Below, piece by piece: positions 41,907 to 49,219 of a stretch of DNA of 49,219 nt (the stretch's first letter is position 1; the number at the start of each line of letters is the position of its first letter). Position numbers and translations under genes: made by a program. The DNA is from MED-G78 sp964546275 (lineage in GTDB: Bacteria; Pseudomonadota; Gammaproteobacteria; Magnimaribacterales; D2472): NCBI GenBank assembly GCA_964546275.1, contig CAZJJG010000009.1, positions 1 through 49,219 of the forward strand, given 5' to 3'. Below the pieces are notes generated by a model. The model saw nothing but the letters and a program-made list of their open reading frames with translations, searched no databases and was not told where the DNA came from.

Positions 41907-43703
41907 CTAGTAACCAGCCTCTTGAGAGTTAATCTTATCTAACCATTCTTGATCAAGGACTTCATAAGTACTAGAAGATGGTTTTAAGCAATAAACAACA
42001 TCATTAACTTTATTTAAATCAAAGCCCTCTTCTCGTAGATCATTTTTTTTCAGCTTAAATGTTCCAGTAGTATCCATTTCCTCAATAATTCTTATAAATA
42101 CTGGTCGAGCATACTTTGCTAGATTGGTTTCAACGTGATCAGAGAATGCATTCCAATTAAAGTTTTGAGCATCTTCTAAACTAAATGCAGCCATACCAGC
42201 ACGACCCTCACATCCAGGCACTTGAACACCATATACATTTGACATGTTTACGTCGGCATAACCATTTAAAATTTCACCCACTTCATTGGTTGAAACATTT
42301 TCTGCTCTCCATCTAAAGGTATCGCCTACTCTATCTACAAATTGGTAATGCTCTTTTCCAAAAGCAAATCCAACATCAACTGTTTTAATTAAATCTCCTG
42401 TATTAAACCAAGCATCTCCATCTTTAAAAACGTCTCTTAAAATTTTCTTTTCACTTGCTTCTTTATCGGTATAACCATTAAAAACTGCATTTGGACCAAT
42501 CTCAATAACGAGAAGTCCTGGCTCATGATTAGTGATTTTTTTATAGAATCCATCTTCATTTTTAAGAATTTCATCCTCTGCTACATCATATTCAAGCAAA
42601 GCAACATCGGCACTTGTCATGCCAATAGTCTTATTTTTATTAAACAAATTCATAAATAAAGCATTGCCTTCACTTGCACCATAAATCTCTATGATTCTAT
42701 CTACATCAAACCTGTCTTTAAAGGAATCCCAGACATCAGGTCTGAGTCCATTACCTACCATGCTTTTTATTGGATTATTAAGTTCAGCTTCTGAAGGTTC
42801 TTGATTTCCCAGATATCTACAAAGCTCTCCAATATAAACAAATGCGGTAGTATTATATTTATGCGAATCTTTCCAAAAAGAAGAAGCAGAAAATTTTCTC
42901 TTAATAAATGAAGCAGCTCCAACATGAACGGCTCCGCATAGACCAAGCATCAGACCTGTAGAATGATACAAAGGTAAGCAGTTATACATGCAATCCTCAT
43001 GATTAATTCTATAACCAGCTTGCGTTATGTTTACAGCTGCTGCTATAAGTTTTCTATTTGGACATACTGCAGCTTTTGGAACTCCTGTCGTACCAGAGGT
43101 AAAGATATAGCATGCTATATCTTTAGATGTTACTAAATTAGTTTCTTCTAAATTGTCATCATCACTAAAATCTAAGCTATTTTTTAAATCTGTTGCCCAT
43201 TCTGGTAAAACATATTCCTGGGTATCTTCAACCCATAAAAGATCATCTTTTTCTGTAATATTAATTTGATCCAAAACATCTTCTAAAGGCTTAGCTCGTT
43301 CAGCACCTACTATGCATTTTGTAGAATCAGAAGAATTGATACAATGAATTAATGGATCTCCTGTCAAACTGGTATTAATTAAAACACCAATTGCTCCTAA
43401 TTTATTTAAAGCAAGAAGTGAGATCACGTAATAAGGTCTGTTTTCCATAAACAACACAACTCTATCGCCATGCTTAATACCATTTTTTGTAAGATATCTA
43501 GCAAAGCTATTAGCTGCTTTATTGATTTGAGAATAAGACCAAGTTTCATCTTCAAAATACACACAAGGGCGATCTCCAAATTTATCTGTTGAAGCTTGAA
43601 AGGTATGAGCTAATGAAACACTGCTATCTGGATCCGGCCATTTATAGCGCAAAACAGGAATCATATACCTGAGCTCCCCCAGCATTCTAATAAATTCTTT
43701 CAT
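41907..43703 (-). CDS. FATP-type long/very-long-chain acyl-CoA synthetase
   Basis: A 598-residue AMP-forming ligase. The P-loop is CYIFTSGTTGVPKAA (about residue 200), then IEIYGASEGNALF (about 338) and WFNTGDLIKT (about 435). The segment FVDRVGDTFRWRAENVSTNEVGEIL is the signature of the fatty acid transport protein/very-long-chain acyl-CoA synthetase branch, which also activates bile acids and sterol side chains. SD AAGGGGGAT precedes the ATG. It activates a fatty or isoprenoid acid on entry and is the first gene of a five-gene set reaching to 38639. Confidence 0.9.
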   Translation of the reverse strand: MKEFIRMLGELRYMIPVLRYKWPDPDSSVSLAHTFQASTDKFGDRPCVYFEDETWSYSQINKAANSFARYLTKNGIKHGDRVVLFMENRPYYVISLLALNKLGAIGVLINTSLTGDPLIHCINSSDSTKCIVGAERAKPLEDVLDQINITEKDDLLWVEDTQEYVLPEWATDLKNSLDFSDDDNLEETNLVTSKDIACYIFTSGTTGVPKAAVCPNRKLIAAAVNITQAGYRINHEDCMYNCLPLYHSTGLMLGLCGAVHVGAASFIKRKFSASSFWKDSHKYNTTAFVYIGELCRYLGNQEPSEAELNNPIKSMVGNGLRPDVWDSFKDRFDVDRIIEIYGASEGNALFMNLFNKNKTIGMTSADVALLEYDVAEDEILKNEDGFYKKITNHEPGLLVIEIGPNAVFNGYTDKEASEKKILRDVFKDGDAWFNTGDLIKTVDVGFAFGKEHYQFVDRVGDTFRWRAENVSTNEVGEILNGYADVNMSNVYGVQVPGCEGRAGMAAFSLEDAQNFNWNAFSDHVETNLAKYARPVFIRIIEEMDTTGTFKLKKNDLREEGFDLNKVNDVVYCLKPSSSTYEVLDQEWLDKINSQEAGY

Positions 43704-43728
43704 ATTATCCCCCTTAAATTAATGCAAA

Positions 43729-43744
43729 ATTATAATGACATTAT
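43729..43744 (-). promoter_or_regulatory. -10 box with 13-bp palindrome before the acyl-CoA synthetase
   Basis: On the minus strand TATAAT (43734-43729) is overlapped by a perfect palindrome with 6-bp arms, ATAATG and CATTAT around one A (43732-43744). A second TATAAT (43769-43764) and TTGACT (43797-43792) are present, but their 22-bp spacing is too long for a normal promoter. The TetR gene at 44853 is a possible ligand. Nothing else is evident in the 109 bp. Confidence 0.35.
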
Positions 43745-43812
43745 GAATGCCATATAAAGCACAATTATATCGTGAAAAAAAATAATATAGCAGTCAAGTA
43801 TTGTTTTATTAA

Positions 43813-44847
43813 CTAACTTAAAAGACTTTTGCAGCCAGTTCCCTCTAGATATGAATTTACTCTATTTTTATCATGCTCTGATAAAGCGTTAAATTCTTCT
43901 CTAATCCAATTCAAGCATTTAGCTTGGTAATTAAATGTTTTTTGAGTCCAATGACAATTATCTATTTCAGCCTCCCATTCCTCATCACCATTTAAAGTAG
44001 CTTGATTATTGGCAAGTAAAGCAGGCACATAGCCTCTTCCTAGCTCGCAAAGCAAACTCTTTAAAGTCATAGGTAGCTCTTCTAAATCAATCCAGTTTTC
44101 TGAAGATTCAAGGCCAGAGAGGTCTTCAGCATTATAAGTCCATGCAACTGTTCTTGGTGATATCTGGTGAGCAAGGTTTCTTGGAGTTGGATCAAAACCT
44201 ATTAATTGAGTTAATTGACCAAAAAATGCAAAATCTGCAGATGCAGGCTTATTTCCAAAAAGAAAAGGCATTTCAGCCAAGTGAAGCTCCATAAGTGTTA
44301 AGAACCTTTTATAACTTGCATCAATAACTGGTGCTGTGAGATCGTTTGATCCAACTACCCATAATCGATCAATTTGTCTCGGTCCTATATAGTCACTAAA
44401 GATCTTATAAGAATCATTATCTAAATGATCTGAATGCGCAACAGGTAAAATTTTAGCAGCATTTTTAGCATCCTCTTCAGGATACCAGCGATAGTGAAAC
44501 ATGTATTTAGTGATCCATTCATCAGCAAAATCTTCTAATAAATAATTAATAAATGCTAAAGCTGGATCCTGAGGTATAACGCCTCTTTCAAATATTTCTT
44601 TTTCTAGTCTTCTTATAATAGGAGTAGAGTCACATTGAGCTATTAAGTCACCATCTGTATTTGGAAGAATAAATGTAGGTAATAAAATTGGCTTTGGAGC
44701 TTCTATTTTAAACTTCTCTAATTCCGTAGCGACTTGACCTGATTTAAATACATATGGAATCCTTCTGTATCGAAGAAGACCAAGCATCTTTCTTGTATAT
44801 GGCGAAGGCGGGCTTCCTATCAAAGTGAGAGAATTTAGGGAAGTCAT
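43813..44847 (-). CDS. GST-like protein with extended C-terminus
   Basis: A 344-residue protein with a thioredoxin-like glutathione-binding half (LTLIGSPPSPYTRKMLGLLRYRRIPYVF, about 10-40, and FILPNTDGDLIAQCDSTPIIRRLE with an Asp-Ser pair) and a long helical second half (FLFGNKPASADFAFFGQLTQL, about 195-215, is the GST N-capping region). It is about 120 residues longer than an ordinary GST; the last part (QATLNGDEEWEAEIDNCHWTQ) has no assignment. Function is unknown, perhaps thiol transfer. It begins 5 bases after the TetR stop. Confidence 0.78.
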   Translation of the reverse strand: MTSLNSLTLIGSPPSPYTRKMLGLLRYRRIPYVFKSGQVATELEKFKIEAPKPILLPTFILPNTDGDLIAQCDSTPIIRRLEKEIFERGVIPQDPALAFINYLLEDFADEWITKYMFHYRWYPEEDAKNAAKILPVAHSDHLDNDSYKIFSDYIGPRQIDRLWVVGSNDLTAPVIDASYKRFLTLMELHLAEMPFLFGNKPASADFAFFGQLTQLIGFDPTPRNLAHQISPRTVAWTYNAEDLSGLESSENWIDLEELPMTLKSLLCELGRGYVPALLANNQATLNGDEEWEAEIDNCHWTQKTFNYQAKCLNWIREEFNALSEHDKNRVNSYLEGTGCKSLLS

Positions 44848-44852
44848 AATAA

Positions 44853-45428
44853 TTAGTCCTTAATTAAAGCATCGTGTAACTGATTGATTATTAACTTATT
44901 TATATCATTGGTACTCATATTTTGATGACATTTAAGTCTATGCCAACATTCAAAAGAAGCTAAGGCAATGACTAGCTCTTGTTGTTCCTTAGATAATTTT
45001 TTTACTTCAGGTAAACATTCTAGAAAATCGTCCCTCAATGTCTTATTGACCAATTTGTATTGATTTTCTAGAAACTTATAACGCCACCTTAGTGCATTAT
45101 TGGCTAATATAAAATTCTGCATTTTTGTATAAGCTTTGCTTCTGGTTTTAATCTTGTTTGCTATTCTCTCTTGCAGAGTTCCTATTTTATCTAAGGGTGA
45201 AAAAAAGTGGCTATTTTCAGATTGATTAACTTTAATAATTTCTTTAAACAGATTTTCCATATCATTAAAGTGTCTGAAAACAGTTCTTATGCCGACTCCA
45301 GCAGTTTCAGCAACCTGTTGCGCTGTGGGAATTAAAATTCCCTCATCAATAAGCTCACGCACAGCTTGAATGATTTGATCGCGACTCTTTTTACTTCTCT
45401 CTAGCCTACCATCAGCCTTATCACTCAT
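44853..45428 (-). CDS. TetR-family transcriptional regulator
   Basis: A TetR-type repressor of 191 residues if started at the ATG at 45428 (MSDKADGRLERSKKSRDQII). An upstream ATG would add 11 residues and enlarge the overlap with the sterol desaturase-like gene from 8 to 41 bp, so the downstream start is preferred. The HTH is VRELIDEGILIPTAQQVAETAGVGIRTVFRHFNDMENLF, followed by a helical ligand domain. It stands between the hydroxylase and the GST/ligase genes; targets may be the palindrome at 43732 or its own transcript. Confidence 0.84.
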   Translation of the reverse strand: MSDKADGRLERSKKSRDQIIQAVRELIDEGILIPTAQQVAETAGVGIRTVFRHFNDMENLFKEIIKVNQSENSHFFSPLDKIGTLQERIANKIKTRSKAYTKMQNFILANNALRWRYKFLENQYKLVNKTLRDDFLECLPEVKKLSKEQQELVIALASFECWHRLKCHQNMSTNDINKLIINQLHDALIKD

Positions 45429-46656
45429 GAGTGAAGGCATCATGTTGATTGTCAACAGCATTTTTAAGAAATGGTAAAACTAGTAAATTAAGTAAAACAT
45501 AACTAATGAGAACTATTATTCCTATAATATTTTCATAATATTGCAGTCCTGCTATAGCACATAGGCTAAAAATAATTAGTCTTGGAATTTCTAAATGCAT
45601 AGCAGACTTTCCATCCAGCCATTTAGTTGTAGATATCATGGTAAAGAGGATCATTCCAACTCCCAGAGCCCCAAGATAATAACTCGAAGCTTCATCTTCA
45701 ATAATAAAAGGTGCTGCAATAGTTAAAATAATTAGCTGTATAAACCCATAAATTGCGACAATTCTATTAACAGCAGGATCATACTTAACAAAGCTAGACG
45801 CATCGAATTCTTTGGTGGGATTTACTTTTTCAATGTCCTCAGGCTGCCAACCAGTTCTTGCTACTAATACATGAAATTTATCTTTCCAATTTTTGGTTTT
45901 AAAGAAGTTTCTAAAAATGCCAAAATAAATATGAACATTAGCCCATAAAGGGTTAAAAGTCTTAATAGGACCTCGTATGCCGTAAATACAAGGCTCATCT
46001 TCTTGCTCTTCTTGAAAAGTTCCAAAAATTCTGTCCCAAATAACAAAGATTCCACCGTAATTCTTATCTATGTAAATTTCATTCTGAGCATGATGAACTC
46101 TATGATTTGATGGAGTTATAAAGAAAAGTTCATACCATCCTAGTTTAGGGATATGTTGACTATGAACCCAAAATTGATAAATTAAATTAATAGAAGCAAC
46201 AGTAACAAAAACCATAGCAGGCATTCCTATTAAAAATAATGGAACATAAAATATCCAACTCAATAGAAAGCTCATACTCGTTTGTCTTAATGCTGTAGAT
46301 AAGTTGTACTCTTCACTTTGATGATGAGCAACATGAGATGCCCAAAAGATTTGACGCTCATGACCAAATCTATGTAACCAGTAATAACAGAAATCTTGAG
46401 CTACAAATGCAAATATCCATGTAATAACCAGGCTGTCATCCATTCTCCAAAGCGCATAGTGAGTTTCAATAGCATAGAAAACACTTCCTCCAACTCCTAT
46501 AAGAACTATTTTTGATGCTGTACTGAGGGAGCCCATGAAAAGACTACTTATAGTGTCATTGAGACGGTAAGTATTATTTTTTTTAACCCATCCATAAATA
46601 AACTCTAAAAGAATAGCTAAAATAAAAAAAGGAACTGCTAAAGGTATATAACTCAT
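45421..46656 (-). CDS. Sterol desaturase/fatty acid hydroxylase superfamily membrane protein
   Basis: A 411-residue integral membrane di-iron oxygenase. The histidine boxes HRFGH (about residue 116), HVAHH (about 130), HSQH and NHRVHH (about 190) match the fatty acid hydroxylase/sterol desaturase family. At least five hydrophobic segments occur, two at the N-terminus and a cluster after residue 290. Related bacterial proteins hydroxylate lipids or cleave ether-lipid precursors, and some act on alkylglycerols. The substrate is not determinable. It overlaps the nagZ stop by one base at its start and the TetR gene by 8 bp at its end. Confidence 0.88.
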   Translation of the reverse strand: MSYIPLAVPFFILAILLEFIYGWVKKNNTYRLNDTISSLFMGSLSTASKIVLIGVGGSVFYAIETHYALWRMDDSLVITWIFAFVAQDFCYYWLHRFGHERQIFWASHVAHHQSEEYNLSTALRQTSMSFLLSWIFYVPLFLIGMPAMVFVTVASINLIYQFWVHSQHIPKLGWYELFFITPSNHRVHHAQNEIYIDKNYGGIFVIWDRIFGTFQEEQEDEPCIYGIRGPIKTFNPLWANVHIYFGIFRNFFKTKNWKDKFHVLVARTGWQPEDIEKVNPTKEFDASSFVKYDPAVNRIVAIYGFIQLIILTIAAPFIIEDEASSYYLGALGVGMILFTMISTTKWLDGKSAMHLEIPRLIIFSLCAIAGLQYYENIIGIIVLISYVLLNLLVLPFLKNAVDNQHDAFTHE

Positions 46657-47681
46657 TAATTAGATCTCATAGATTTGATTTTAGAAATAGTATTTAGTCT
46701 TCTAGGGTCTTCTTTAAATTGATCCCAAGATATTTGTTTTGTTTTTAGCATGCTGACAATTTTACCTGATGAAGATATATTATTACTAATAAGATAATTA
46801 ATAACTTCCTCAACACCCGGTCTATTATTGCAGACTAAAATCATATCACAGCCAGCTTCTAAAGCTTTTCTAGCTTTATCAGCATAATTTCCTGCTATAT
46901 CTGCGCCTTTCATTGAAAGATCATCACTAAAAATAACACCTTTAAAACCTAACTGTTGTTGAAGAACAGTATTTAGCCAGAAAAAAGAAAAGCTAACAGA
47001 GTTCTGGTCTATGTTTGGAAATGTTATGTGTGCTGACATGATGCCAGCCAATAAATCTTGAAGAATAATATAAGGCTTCAAATCATTTTGTAATAAATCT
47101 TCAAACTCTCTAAGATCGATGGGAGCTTCTAAATGGCTATCCTCTGCAACACCTCCATGACCTGGAAAATGTTTTCCTGTTGCTGACATTCCAGCTTCTT
47201 GCATACCTTGTATTAATGCTTCAGAGACATCAATAACTAACTGAGGATCTTCTCCGAAAGATCTATCACCAATAATAGTGCTTTTATTCATATCTAGATC
47301 AAGCACTGGCGTAAAACTAATATCTAGGCCTGCTGAAATTAACTCTGAGGCTAGAAGCCATCCAATATCTTTAGCAAATGCAAGGCCTTCAATTTGATCT
47401 TTGTTTGCAAGGTCGCCTAAAGCCTGCATTGATGGGATATGGGTAAAATCTTCATGAAAACGTTGAACTCTTCCACCCTCATGATCTACAGCTATTAATA
47501 TATCTTCTTTTATTTTTCTAATACTAGAACATAAGGATTGAATTTGATGACGAGATTGAAAATTTCTTTCAAAAAGAATAATACCGCCTACATGTGGATT
47601 TTCAATTAAATTTACATCTGCTTCTGATAGAGAAACTCCATCAATATCTATCATTAGTCTGCCATGTTTTTGAACTAACAT
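46656..47681 (-). CDS. nagZ: Beta-N-acetylhexosaminidase NagZ
   Basis: A 341-residue family GH3 enzyme that removes N-acetylglucosamine from muropeptides during peptidoglycan recycling in the cytoplasm. The flexible loop motif KHFPGHG begins at K170 with H175, and the nucleophile is the Asp of FSDDLSMKG (about 253). HEGGRVQRF and GDRSFGED are also typical. The size matches E. coli NagZ (341). Two possible starts lie within ten residues (M1 and M10); the first is kept because it gives the usual N-terminus. Confidence 0.95.
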   Translation of the reverse strand: MLVQKHGRLMIDIDGVSLSEADVNLIENPHVGGIILFERNFQSRHQIQSLCSSIRKIKEDILIAVDHEGGRVQRFHEDFTHIPSMQALGDLANKDQIEGLAFAKDIGWLLASELISAGLDISFTPVLDLDMNKSTIIGDRSFGEDPQLVIDVSEALIQGMQEAGMSATGKHFPGHGGVAEDSHLEAPIDLREFEDLLQNDLKPYIILQDLLAGIMSAHITFPNIDQNSVSFSFFWLNTVLQQQLGFKGVIFSDDLSMKGADIAGNYADKARKALEAGCDMILVCNNRPGVEEVINYLISNNISSSGKIVSMLKTKQISWDQFKEDPRRLNTISKIKSMRSN

Positions 47682-47696
47682 TTTTCTTGGTAACTT

Positions 47697-48488
47697 CTAA
47701 TCTTTTTCATTTCCTGGCATTAAAAAATCTTCAAATTGAACTTGAAGTCTTTGCATGCCTGAAATCCATCTATCTCTATCATTGGCTTTTCTTTGAACAT
47801 ATTCGGCAACCTCTTTATGAGGAAGAATAAGAAAAGTTTCTGCTTCTATAGCTTTCAAAACATCATTAGCAACAACATCAGGTTCAAGCATTCCATCAAC
47901 TCCTGCAACGCCAGCTCCACCAGCTGTCATAGCTGTTCTGACTGCTTGCGGGCACAAACATGACACGCCTATACCTTTGTTTCCATAGGTAATTTTTATC
48001 CATTCAGCAAAACTAACTGCTGCTGCCTTAGTTACTGCATAACCAGATGCACCTAATTGAGTTAATAAGCCAGCAGCTGATGAGGTATTAACTAAATAAC
48101 CCTCGCCTCGCTCTAGCATCTGTGGAAGGACATGTTTAGCAGCATGAATATGGGATTGAACATTAATTTCCCAAATTGTTTGCCAATCCTGAGCTTCGGC
48201 TTCAAAAAATCCTGGGACGCCTCCGATGCCTGCATTTGAGCAAAAAATATCTATTCCGTCAGAAAACTCATTAGCTTTCTCAATAACATTTTTGATGTCA
48301 TCTTCTTTTGCAACATTAGCTTCAACAGCTATTCCTCCAACAAGATCTGCAGTTTCTTTTGCTCCTTCTATATTCATATCCACACAAACAAGTGATTGAG
48401 CGCCTGCTTCTTTAAAAGCTATGCAAAGAGCTTTTCCTATCCCACTTGCAGCTCCAGTAACAACAACTCTTTTATCTAAAATTTTCAT
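47697..48488 (-). CDS. Short-chain dehydrogenase/reductase
   Basis: A 263-residue classical SDR. GAASGIGKALCIAFKEAG holds the glycine-rich motif, VDMNIEGA puts an acidic residue at the end of beta-2 (NAD preference), NAGIGG is the NNAG-type motif, and the catalytic Ser-Tyr-Lys are in TSSAAGLLTQLGASGYAVTK. Unlike the SDR at the left edge, the tyrosine is present. The C-terminus (RDRWISGMQRLQVQFED) is helical. Substrate unknown. A GAGGATTTCC-type site precedes the start. It lies 15 bases before nagZ. Confidence 0.9.
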   Translation of the reverse strand: MKILDKRVVVTGAASGIGKALCIAFKEAGAQSLVCVDMNIEGAKETADLVGGIAVEANVAKEDDIKNVIEKANEFSDGIDIFCSNAGIGGVPGFFEAEAQDWQTIWEINVQSHIHAAKHVLPQMLERGEGYLVNTSSAAGLLTQLGASGYAVTKAAAVSFAEWIKITYGNKGIGVSCLCPQAVRTAMTAGGAGVAGVDGMLEPDVVANDVLKAIEAETFLILPHKEVAEYVQRKANDRDRWISGMQRLQVQFEDFLMPGNEKD

Positions 48489-48509
48489 TGGAAATCCTCT
48501 TAATAAAAT

Positions 48510-49112
48510 TTATTTATTATTTAAATATACAAACTGGGAAATTACATGGACTAAAGACTGATGAATATCTTCAATAATTCCATAATTATCTATCGAAACA
48601 TGGATATTTAAACTCGACTTAACCTTTGCATCTCCTCCATCGAAACCAGTTAATGTGATGCTTTTAATACCTCTTTGATTTGCATAATCAATTGCACTGA
48701 TTATATTTTCACTATTTCCTGAAGAGGATATTAGTAAAATTACATCATTATCATCAAGATAATATTCTAATTGTTTTGAGAATGACTCTTTATAAGAAAG
48801 ATCATTAGATATAGCTGTGAATAATGGAGTATTTGAATTTAAAGAAAAAGACTTCAACTTTGAGTGATCTGTATAGCACCCTTTTGTAAAGTCACACACC
48901 AGATGATCTGCAATAGCGCTAGAGCCTCCATTGCCCATGGAATAGACTGTTGAACCAGAATCAATTGTTTGTTGAATTACCTTAATAATCTCAGGAAGAT
49001 CAGATAAATCCATGCTCTTTTGAGCATCACTCATAGCTTGAAAATACTCTTGAGTAAACTCAGTTGGTGAAGCAGCATTAAATTCTATGTTTTTATCTCT
49101 TGTATCGCTCAT
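48510..49112 (-). CDS. SIS-domain phosphoheptose isomerase/DiaA-like protein
   Basis: A 200-residue single SIS-domain protein. GNGGSSAIADHLVCDFTKG and LISSSGNSENIISAIDYA form the phosphosugar site, and EDIHQSLVHVISQF near the end is the GmhA/DiaA tail. GmhA isomerises sedoheptulose-7-phosphate for lipopolysaccharide heptose, while DiaA binds DnaA and stimulates replication initiation; their sequences are alike and the neighbourhood (SDR, nagZ) decides nothing. It is the first gene on the minus strand here, divergent from a gene leaving the window. Confidence 0.85.
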   Translation of the reverse strand: MSDTRDKNIEFNAASPTEFTQEYFQAMSDAQKSMDLSDLPEIIKVIQQTIDSGSTVYSMGNGGSSAIADHLVCDFTKGCYTDHSKLKSFSLNSNTPLFTAISNDLSYKESFSKQLEYYLDDNDVILLISSSGNSENIISAIDYANQRGIKSITLTGFDGGDAKVKSSLNIHVSIDNYGIIEDIHQSLVHVISQFVYLNNK

Positions 49113-49177
49113 ATTTAATATATTTTATTAAAATAATATTTTAATAGATTTACTGATTTTAAGATATTATAAAAATT

Positions 49178-49219
49178 ATGATCGCAAAACAAAAAATTTA
49201 TGATGACTTAATGTTTTTA
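49178..49219 (+). CDS. Start of an unidentified divergent gene (partial)
   Basis: An ATG at 49178 opens 14 codons (MIAKQKIYDDLMFL) to the right edge. A TATTAT -10-like element lies just before it. The fragment is too short to name. The 65-bp space before it is very A+T-rich and presumably holds promoters for both this and the SIS gene. Confidence 0.35.
   Translation, partial: MIAKQKIYDDLMFL

Noticed and set aside
45429..45461. Upstream ATG start for the TetR gene
   Set aside because: Adds an MLLTINMMPSL tail not typical of TetR proteins and increases overlap with the hydroxylase gene; the ATGAGTGA overlap start is more natural.

Overview
The window is a gene-dense, A+T-rich (about one third G+C by eye) bacterial chromosome segment of roughly 46 protein genes. 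There are no rRNA or tRNA genes, insertion sequences, prophage genes or CRISPR arrays, and no gene-free stretch reaches 200 bp. LexA, TopA, PyrD (class 2), Prc, XthA, NagZ and a lexA/topA neighbourhood with small conserved proteins point to a gammaproteobacterium. The low G+C, interlocking gene ends and many lipid/acyl-CoA genes suggest a streamlined marine heterotroph of the SAR86 type; that placement is inference, not proof.

Layout. 1-4090 (minus): an SDR fragment and the methylcitrate cycle (prpB-prpC-prpD), which turns propionyl-CoA into pyruvate and succinate. 4099-6274 (minus): queH, thrH and a 5'-nucleotidase. 6286-6961 (plus): lexA behind its own SOS box. 6958-10341 (minus): two small conserved proteins and topA. 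10349-14184 (minus): a small membrane-anchored protein, then the tightly overlapping pyrD, galU, rhomboid and nadK genes. 14226-20015: a sirtuin, a zinc alcohol dehydrogenase, a first pair of acyl-CoA dehydrogenases, a YihG-like acyltransferase and RraA. 20071-23720: a nitronate monooxygenase-like enzyme, a flavin reductase, a secreted MsrA-thioredoxin-MsrB fusion and a GST.

23768-32921 (plus) is the metabolic centrepiece: acyl-CoA carboxylase beta and alpha subunits, a TetR regulator, an AtuA (DUF1446) protein, an enoyl-CoA hydratase and a second acyl-CoA dehydrogenase pair, in one nearly gapless operon behind a 26-bp inverted repeat. Its content resembles the Pseudomonas acyclic-terpene (atu) and leucine/isovalerate (liu) clusters, but its order differs and its substrate is unknown. 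32918-36902: a DsbA-fold isomerase, Prc protease, exonuclease III and TadA. 36911-47681 (minus): a CIA30 protein, a DmdA/GcvT-like enzyme, an old-yellow-enzyme reductase, ArsC, an NTF2-like protein, a saccharopine-dehydrogenase-like reductase, a FATP-type acyl-CoA synthetase, a GST, a TetR regulator, a sterol desaturase-like hydroxylase and NagZ. 47697-49219: an SDR, a SIS-domain isomerase and the first codons of a divergent gene.

Together the genes suggest a cell that activates and beta-oxidises branched or polycyclic acyl chains (FATP ligase, two heteromeric dehydrogenase pairs, acyl-CoA carboxylase, hydratase) and disposes of the resulting propionyl-CoA through the methylcitrate cycle. The items most worth a second look are the atu-like operon and its operator, the near-identical 21-bp palindrome architectures at 16060 and 18618, the MsrA-Trx-MsrB fusion, the DmdA-like gene, and the interlocked gene ends.
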